From assembly GCA_017996845.1 (NCBI GenBank), contig JAGOGF010000082.1:1-11495 (forward strand): 11,495 nt of DNA, given 5' to 3'. Source of the stretch: Butyrivibrio sp. Lineage in GTDB: Bacteria > Bacillota_A > Clostridia > Lachnospirales > Lachnospiraceae. Positions 7,043 through 11,495 of this stretch are shown one piece after another. Each line of letters opens with the position of its first letter. Position 1 is the stretch's first letter. A program made the position numbers and the translations under genes. The notes under the pieces are model-generated. The model had not been told where the DNA came from, ran no database searches, and saw only the letters and a list, made by a program, of their open reading frames with translations.

Positions 7043-7804
7043 ATGAATATTCTGGAAGTAAAAAATATCAGAAAAAAATTTGATCATACTGAGGTACTGA
7101 AAGATATCAGCTTTTCCATGCAGCAGGGACAGGCAGTCTCTATCATTGGGTCTTCTGGAAGCGGTAAAACGACACTTCTTCGTTGTCTTAATTTTCTGGA
7201 AATGCCGGATCAGGGAGTGATCAGGGTAGGGAATGAGACATTGTTTGATTCAGATAATCCGGGATCACGTTCGGAAAAGGAAATCAGGAAAAAGCGTTTG
7301 CATTTCGGATTGGTTTTTCAGTCCTTTAATCTTTTTCCTCAATATACGGCACTTGAAAATGTAATGCTGGCGCCGGGCATGCTGGAACAGAACATGGGTA
7401 AGACAGAAAATATCAGAGAACATGCACAGGAACTTCTGCTTCAGATGGGGTTACAGGACAGAATGGACAATTATCCACATCAGCTTTCCGGAGGACAGCA
7501 GCAGCGCGTGGCAATTGCAAGAGCGCTTGCATTGAAGCCGGATATCTTATGTTTTGATGAACCGACATCAGCACTCGATCCAGAGCTTACAGGAGAAGTG
7601 CTTCGTGTGATCAGGAATCTGGCAGAGCAAAAAACAACCATGATCATTGTGACACATGAGATGGCGTTTGCAAAAGAAGTAGCGGACTATGTTATCTTTA
7701 TGGACAATGGAGTTATTGCAGAACAGGGGACATCCCGGGACGTGATGGAAAATCCGCAGCAGGAGCGTACAAAACAGTTTCTTGCAGGTTATTCGGAAAA
7801 ATAG
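7043..7804 (+). CDS. Amino-acid ABC transporter ATP-binding protein (HisP/GlnQ family)
   Basis: A 253-residue ATPase completing the importer. Motifs are intact: Walker [10 protein letters not shown] (36-44), Q-loop Q93 in V-F-Q-S-F-N-L-F-P, signature L-S-G-G-Q-Q-Q-R (148-155), Walker B I-L-C-F-D-E (168-173) and switch His205. V-F-Q-S-F-N-L-F-P and T-H-E-M-A-F-A are characteristic of polar amino-acid transporter ATPases. I chose ATG 7043 because the protein then opens with M-N-I-L-E-V, the usual beginning, and GAGGA at 7033-7037 is well placed. In-frame ATGs at 7001 and 7031 would add 14 or 4 residues of unlikely sequence. The gene is followed by a strong terminator, which closes the operon. 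Confidence 0.94.
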   Translation: MNILEVKNIRKKFDHTEVLKDISFSMQQGQAVSIIGSSGSGKTTLLRCLNFLEMPDQGVIRVGNETLFDSDNPGSRSEKEIRKKRLHFGLVFQSFNLFPQYTALENVMLAPGMLEQNMGKTENIREHAQELLLQMGLQDRMDNYPHQLSGGQQQRVAIARALALKPDILCFDEPTSALDPELTGEVLRVIRNLAEQKTTMIIVTHEMAFAKEVADYVIFMDNGVIAEQGTSRDVMENPQQERTKQFLAGYSEK

Positions 7805-7821
7805 AATTTTGACAAAAATAG

Positions 7822-7870
7822 AAACTGCTGTACAGTAAACCGAAAACGGGAAACTGTACAGCAGTTTTTT
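7822..7870 (+). terminator. Strong Rho-independent terminator of the amino-acid transporter operon
   Basis: A 15-bp perfect stem pairs 7822-7836 with 7853-7867. It is capped by a small CCG-AAAA-CGG hairpin (7840-7849). A T run at 7865-7870 overlaps the end of the right arm. It lies 18 bases after the ATPase stop. The A-rich left flank could allow some termination in the opposite direction, though no opposing gene is present. Confidence 0.93.
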
Positions 7871-7975
7871 AGAATCAGGAAGCAGTATGTTTGGGCGGGC
7901 AGAAAGGATCTATGATAAAGAGTTGTTTACCACCGGCAGGTTGCAGTATGATGATAAAAGCAGAAAATTATTATG

Positions 7976-7981
7976 TATAAT
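7976..7981 (+). promoter_or_regulatory. Candidate -10 element upstream of larC
   Basis: A perfect TATAAT lies at 7976-7981, 49 bases before the larC ATG, after an A/T-rich stretch. No convincing -35 sits 16-18 bases upstream, so the promoter would be weak or activator-dependent. It is the best candidate in the 226-base gap 7805-8030, which otherwise holds only the terminator at 7822-7870. Confidence 0.4.
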
Positions 7982-8030
7982 AAAAGCATTGCAACAGCGT
8001 AACGGATACAGGCAGTTGAAGGAGAGCAAA

Positions 8031-9287
8031 ATGGGAGAAAGAAACTTATATCTGGAGTGTGCGGCAGGAGTCAGCGGTGATATGCTGGTAGCTGCGCTGA
8101 TTGATCTGGGTGCTGATATGCAGGTACTGCAAAAGGTACTTGCAAGTATTCCGGTGCAGGGTTTTCGTACGGAGATCACCCGTGTGCAAAAGGCGGGGCT
8201 TGATTGCTGTGATTTTAACGTGATTCTGGATGCAGTACATGAGAATCATGATCATGATATGGAATATCTCCAGGGAGAGGAAACAGAACACCATGTTCAC
8301 ACGCATGAATCGCATGAACATTCCCATACCGGTCTGCGTGAAATTAAGGAAATTATCGCACGGACAGATATGACAGAAAATGCGCGCAGTATTGCATTGC
8401 GGATATTTGATATACTGGCGGATGCGGAAGCAAAAGCACATGGAACAACTAAAGATGAAGTCCATTTTCATGAAGTCGGGGCAGTTGATTCTATTGTTGA
8501 TATTATTTCCATTGCGGTTTGCGCAGATAATCTGGGAGCGGGAGAAGTAATTGTACCGCAGTTGTCGGAAGGAATGGGAACGATCCGATGTCAGCATGGC
8601 ATATTGCCGGTTCCGGTTCCGGCAGTTGCAGAAATTGCCGCAGTATATGGAATGCGTATGAAAATCATGAATATACAGGGAGAATTTGTGACACCGACTG
8701 GAGCTGCGGCGGTAGCGGCACTTCGCACGTCAGAAAAACTTCCGGCGTCTTTTATAATTGAAAAAACAGGAATGGGAGCAGGAAAACGCAATTATGAAAT
8801 CCCCGGAATACTCCGGGCAATGCTGATTTCGCTTCCGGATGAACAGCAGGACAGAATCTGTAAACTGGAAAGCAATATTGATGACTGCACCGGTGAGGAA
8901 CTGGGGTATGTGATGGAAAAACTCTTTGAATCCGGTGCAAGAGATGTTCATTATACTCCGGTTTATATGAAGAAAAATCGTCCGGCCTGGCAGCTGAATG
9001 TAATTTGTGACATAAAAGATATTGCAAAGCTTGAACAGATCATATTTACGCAGACGACCACGATCGGAATCCGGCGTGTAATGATGGAAAGAAGTGTTTT
9101 GACGCGCAGTGAGATAACCGTTCAGACGGAATATGGGGAAGCGCGGGTAAAAGCCTGTGATCTGGAAGGAAGCAGACGCTTCTATCCGGAATATGACAGC
9201 GTAACAAAGATTTGTCAAAAAAGTGGAATGGGGTATCCGCAGGTTTATGCATTGATACAGCACCTTGCGGCAGGAGAGCAAAGTTGA
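8031..9287 (+). CDS. larC: Nickel-pincer cofactor biosynthesis protein LarC
   Basis: A 418-residue protein of the LarC/DUF111 family. Characterised LarC inserts nickel into pyridinium-3,5-bisthiocarboxylate mononucleotide in a CTP-dependent reaction, giving the NPN cofactor of lactate racemase and LarA homologues. The opening L-Y-L-E-C-A-A-G-V-S-G-D-M (6-18), the histidine-rich stretch at 73-99 (H-D-H-D, H-H-V-H, H-E-H-S-H), H-F-H-E-V-G-A-V-D-S (145-154), E-F-V-T-P-T-G-A-A (218-226), E-S-N-I-D-D-C-T-G-E (280-289) and P-E-Y-D-S-V near the end are family hallmarks. Both the LarC1 and LarC2 regions are in one frame, unlike the frameshifted form in Lactiplantibacillus plantarum. ATG 8031 has AAGGAGAG at 8019-8026. 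The frame runs upstream to 7887, but that part is unlike LarC. The stop overlaps the kinase start. Confidence 0.93.
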   Translation: MGERNLYLECAAGVSGDMLVAALIDLGADMQVLQKVLASIPVQGFRTEITRVQKAGLDCCDFNVILDAVHENHDHDMEYLQGEETEHHVHTHESHEHSHTGLREIKEIIARTDMTENARSIALRIFDILADAEAKAHGTTKDEVHFHEVGAVDSIVDIISIAVCADNLGAGEVIVPQLSEGMGTIRCQHGILPVPVPAVAEIAAVYGMRMKIMNIQGEFVTPTGAAAVAALRTSEKLPASFIIEKTGMGAGKRNYEIPGILRAMLISLPDEQQDRICKLESNIDDCTGEELGYVMEKLFESGARDVHYTPVYMKKNRPAWQLNVICDIKDIAKLEQIIFTQTTTIGIRRVMMERSVLTRSEITVQTEYGEARVKACDLEGSRRFYPEYDSVTKICQKSGMGYPQVYALIQHLAAGEQS

Positions 9288-11176
9288 GCGTTTTGTGGAG
9301 ACAAAATACAGACAAATTAAAGCTGACGGGAAAAGTTCGAAAAGCAGGAAGAGGTTATCTGGAACAGGGCAGTATTCGACAGCAGCTCTATAAGGCATAT
9401 ATTCTTGTCGGTTTAATACCGATCACCATAATTGGTATTTTTTTGCTGGTCAATACTTATACCATGTTCAAAAAATATAACCAGGATCTTTTGGAATCCT
9501 ATAATCAGCGGGTATCTACAACTTTTTTTGAAATCACGACGCAGACCTATAATATTGCAGGAAAACTTTCGTATGATCCCCAGTTGTGGGGAATTTTGTC
9601 CAGAAATTATAAAACGGAAGACGCAGAACATGCCGCAATTGATAATATCAGTGTAGTGGATGATTACAATTATGATTATACAGCAATTGACAGTGTTGAA
9701 ATATACATTGATAATCCAAGCATTCATAATTATCAGCAGTTTTGTTATGCTGACAGCGATATAACCGGACAGGACTGGTTTCAAAAGGCACAGACTCAGC
9801 AGTCGGCATTTTGGCAGGGAATCAGTAAAACAGATACCTACGGGACAAGATACTGGAATATTTGTTTAATTCAGAAGATTCCACTGGAGGATTCAAATTA
9901 TCATGCGGTTCTTGTCATTCGTCTCAGCGGAAATTATCTGAAAACCCGTTTGAAGGAGAATCAGTATCAGGTGGCGGTTGCCATAGGAAAAGAGGAAATA
10001 TCCTTCAGTTCAGATACGGAATTGTATGGAACGCAGTTGAGCGGATTACAGCCAATGGATTATCGTGATAAATATTATAAATATGTAGGATCAAGCCATA
10101 ATATCCTGGGTAAGGATATGGTATATGTCTCTACGCTTTTACCCTACCGGTCAGACTCGAGAATCTATATCTGTACGCTGAACCGAAATATATACAGCAG
10201 GATTCATGGTTTGATTTTGGGATGTGTTCTGATCCTGTTGATAGCGCTTTTGCTTCCGATTATTGTCATACACTTTTTCACAGAATATTTTTCGGGAAGA
10301 ATTGTTGCGCTGCGTGCTGCGATGCATAAGGTCAGCAGCAAAGACTATGATATTCCGCCATCACTGAATGGAAATGATGAGGTCTCGGAGGCATTCTCGG
10401 ACCTGGTTGTGACGGTCAGTCAGATCCAAAAACAGAATGCACAGATGTATGAAGCACAGCTTGCTGAAAAAGAATTGCTGAACCGGCAGCAGGAAATGGA
10501 ATTCAAAGTTCTGGCAAGTCAGATCAATCCGCATTTTCTGTATAATACACTGGAAACGATCCGTATGAAGGCTTTTACGGCAGGAGAGCGGGAAGTTGCA
10601 GGTGCTATCAAAATACTTGGAAAGATCATGCGATATGTTTTGGATAACACAGGAACGAGGCTTGCTACGCTGGAAGGTGGACTTGACTATATTCGGAATT
10701 ACCTTGCCATTCAGCAGCTCCGGTTTGAGGATCGGATCAGTTATGAGATTCAGGTGCAGGAAGAAATAGATACAGAGAAGACGGCAATGATTCCGCTTCT
10801 GATGCAGCCGCTGATTGAAAATGCAATTCTGCATGGTCTGGAAGAAAAAGAAACAGGGGGAATGGTAAGGATAAGTATTACCAGAGAGAAGCTTTTGGCA
10901 GATTCGGCGTCGGATTACGCTTTGCTGATCAGTATTTCTGATAATGGGTGCGGAATGGATGAACAGGAACTTGCAGAACTGAAGCAGCATATGGAACATG
11001 CTTCCAAGGATAAGAGAAGCATTGGCCTTTATAATGTGAATCAGAGAATTCGCTTAAGTTACGGCGAGCCATATGAAATGCGGATTGTCTCTCACAAAGG
11101 AATCGGAACAACGATTACACTCGTTTTACCATATATTTCCATAACAGAAACAGAAGAAAATGACGTGAAATTTTAA
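9284..11176 (+). CDS. Sensor histidine kinase, YesM/LytS (HisKA_7TM-less, His_kinase) type
   Basis: A membrane sensor kinase of about 630 residues. In the numbering from TTG 9284, membrane segments at about 38-58 and 308-330 flank an extracellular domain of some 250 residues resembling a double-Cache sensor (Y-D-P-Q-L at 97-101, D-W-F-Q-K-A at 164-169). A HAMP linker follows (about 331-385), then a coiled segment. The His_kinase domain has Q-I-N-P-H-F-L-Y-N-T-L with phospho-acceptor His417. The ATPase domain has the N-box P-L-I-E-N-A-I-L-H-G (509-518), D-N-G-C-G-M (553-558) and S-I-G-L-Y-N-V (579-585). I favour TTG 9284: AGGAGAG (9272-9278) is ideally placed and gives a TTGA overlap with larC. 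An ATG at 9212 lies inside larC and lacks a good site. No AraC-type response regulator, the usual partner, is nearby. The signal is unknown. Confidence 0.9.
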   Translation: MSVLWRQNTDKLKLTGKVRKAGRGYLEQGSIRQQLYKAYILVGLIPITIIGIFLLVNTYTMFKKYNQDLLESYNQRVSTTFFEITTQTYNIAGKLSYDPQLWGILSRNYKTEDAEHAAIDNISVVDDYNYDYTAIDSVEIYIDNPSIHNYQQFCYADSDITGQDWFQKAQTQQSAFWQGISKTDTYGTRYWNICLIQKIPLEDSNYHAVLVIRLSGNYLKTRLKENQYQVAVAIGKEEISFSSDTELYGTQLSGLQPMDYRDKYYKYVGSSHNILGKDMVYVSTLLPYRSDSRIYICTLNRNIYSRIHGLILGCVLILLIALLLPIIVIHFFTEYFSGRIVALRAAMHKVSSKDYDIPPSLNGNDEVSEAFSDLVVTVSQIQKQNAQMYEAQLAEKELLNRQQEMEFKVLASQINPHFLYNTLETIRMKAFTAGEREVAGAIKILGKIMRYVLDNTGTRLATLEGGLDYIRNYLAIQQLRFEDRISYEIQVQEEIDTEKTAMIPLLMQPLIENAILHGLEEKETGGMVRISITREKLLADSASDYALLISISDNGCGMDEQELAELKQHMEHASKDKRSIGLYNVNQRIRLSYGEPYEMRIVSHKGIGTTITLVLPYISITETEENDVKF

Positions 11177-11194
11177 ACCACAGGTTTAATTTTT
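11173..11194 (+). terminator. Short terminator-like hairpin at the kinase stop codon
   Basis: TTAAACC (11173-11179) pairs perfectly with GGTTTAA (11183-11189) around loop ACA, followed by TTTTT (11190-11194). The stem includes the kinase stop codon. It is A/T-rich and short, so it is probably a leaky terminator backed up by the larger hairpin downstream. Confidence 0.55.
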
Positions 11195-11217
11195 ACCGGA
11201 TTTTTTGTCAAATTGGT

Positions 11218-11288
11218 TGGGTACTACATTCAGATTTGAAACAATATAATGATGTTGTTTCAAATCTGAATGTAGTACCCATTTTTTT
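11218..11288 (+). terminator. Unusually long perfect inverted repeat with T run
   Basis: Bases 11218-11244 are perfectly complementary to 11255-11281 (27 bp), around the 10-base loop TATAATGATG. Seven T residues follow (11282-11288). Position after the kinase and the T run support Rho-independent termination. The stem is much longer than needed and only moderately G+C-rich, so it could also be a small inverted-repeat element or a structured RNA. No ORF or target-site duplication was seen. Confidence 0.85.
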
Positions 11289-11341
11289 GAGATCTAACAC
11301 TTTTTAGTGAAATGGATAAGCAATTAAAGGGAGGAAATATT

Positions 11342-11495
11342 GTGGTAAACGAGAAAAAAACGGACAGATTATATTATGTTTATCGTCTTCTGGCAGTATT
11401 ACTGTTCGTCATTCTGTTTTTGCCTGCGGCCAATCCGGCCAGAATCTGCGGGCTGATCAATCGGAGTACATCACTTCTGACATCTGGCTTTTCTT
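11342..11495 (+). CDS. Unidentified membrane protein, N-terminal fragment (3' end outside window)
   Basis: A frame opening at GTG 11342 stays open to the window edge, giving 51 residues. The start is well supported by AAAGGGAGG at 11326-11334, seven bases upstream. After a short charged N-terminus (M-V-N-E-K-K-T-D-R), residues 10-32 are hydrophobic (L-L-A-V-L-L-F-V-I-L-F-L-P), consistent with a signal anchor or first membrane helix. The following R-I-C-G-L-I-N-R-S-T-S gives no family that I recognise. It lies beyond the strong terminator, so it is probably transcribed separately from larC and the kinase. No convincing promoter was found in 11289-11341. Confidence 0.7.
   Translation, partial: MVNEKKTDRLYYVYRLLAVLLFVILFLPAANPARICGLINRSTSLLTSGFS

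Noticed and set aside
7887..8030. In-frame 48-codon extension upstream of the larC ATG
   Set aside because: The extra residues do not resemble LarC, there is no good ribosome binding site at 7887, and ATG 8031 has AAGGAGAG and begins right at the conserved domain.
8046..8597. Minus-strand open frame opposite larC
   Set aside because: Composition is atypical for a protein, no start signal was seen, and larC on the other strand has all family motifs.
9212..9283. In-frame 24-codon extension of the kinase into larC
   Set aside because: It would overlap conserved larC codons, lacks a good ribosome binding site, and TTG 9284 with AGGAGAG fits an ordinary stop-start overlap.
10361..10999. Minus-strand open frame opposite the kinase domain
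   Set aside because: It lies exactly over the conserved catalytic domains of the kinase and has no recognisable features.
11287..11320. Promoter for the last gene (TTGAGA at 11287-11292)
   Set aside because: No acceptable -10 hexamer lies 16-18 bases downstream, so I do not report it as a feature.

Overview
The window looks like chromosome from a low-to-middle G+C anaerobic Firmicute, most likely Clostridia of the Lachnospiraceae type. This is inferred from strong purine-rich Shine-Dalgarno sites, A/T-rich codon use, a SigI/RsgI pair, short lipoprotein signals ending in TAC-G, and the gene families present. No taxonomic marker is included and no search was run. Every recognisable gene is on the + strand. 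I saw no tRNA, rRNA, CRISPR array, transposase or integrase.

Layout. (1) 1-1351: the last 60 codons of a SigI-like sigma factor, overlapping by four bases an RsgI-type membrane anti-sigma factor, closed by a two-part hairpin terminator. (2) 1585-5321: a high-affinity phosphate importer, pstS-pstC-pstA-pstB. It has a possible PhoP-type control region, a leader hairpin next to the pstS ribosome binding site, and a hairpin between pstS and pstC. No phoU follows pstB in this window. (3) 5513-7804: a three-gene polar amino-acid ABC importer (binding lipoprotein, permease, ATPase) with a well-spaced candidate promoter and a strong terminator. (4) 8031-11176: larC, which encodes the nickel-insertion enzyme for the nickel-pincer nucleotide cofactor. 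It is overlapped at its stop codon (TTGA) by a YesM/LytS-type sensor histidine kinase that probably starts at TTG. (5) 11177-11341: two consecutive terminator-like hairpins, the second a 27-bp perfect inverted repeat. (6) 11342-end: the start of an unidentified membrane protein.

How the parts work. SigI/RsgI is an envelope-signal sigma/anti-sigma switch. The Pst genes bind phosphate outside the membrane (PstS), pass it through PstC/PstA, and power transport with PstB. The second importer has the same architecture for amino acids. LarC finishes the cofactor of lactate racemase and related LarA-family enzymes. The kinase coupled to larC has no response regulator in the window, and no larA, larB or larE is visible. 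Most of the window is ordinary housekeeping and transport sequence. The points most worth a second look are the larC-kinase coupling, the very long hairpin after it, the missing phoU, and altered conserved positions in the amino-acid importer.
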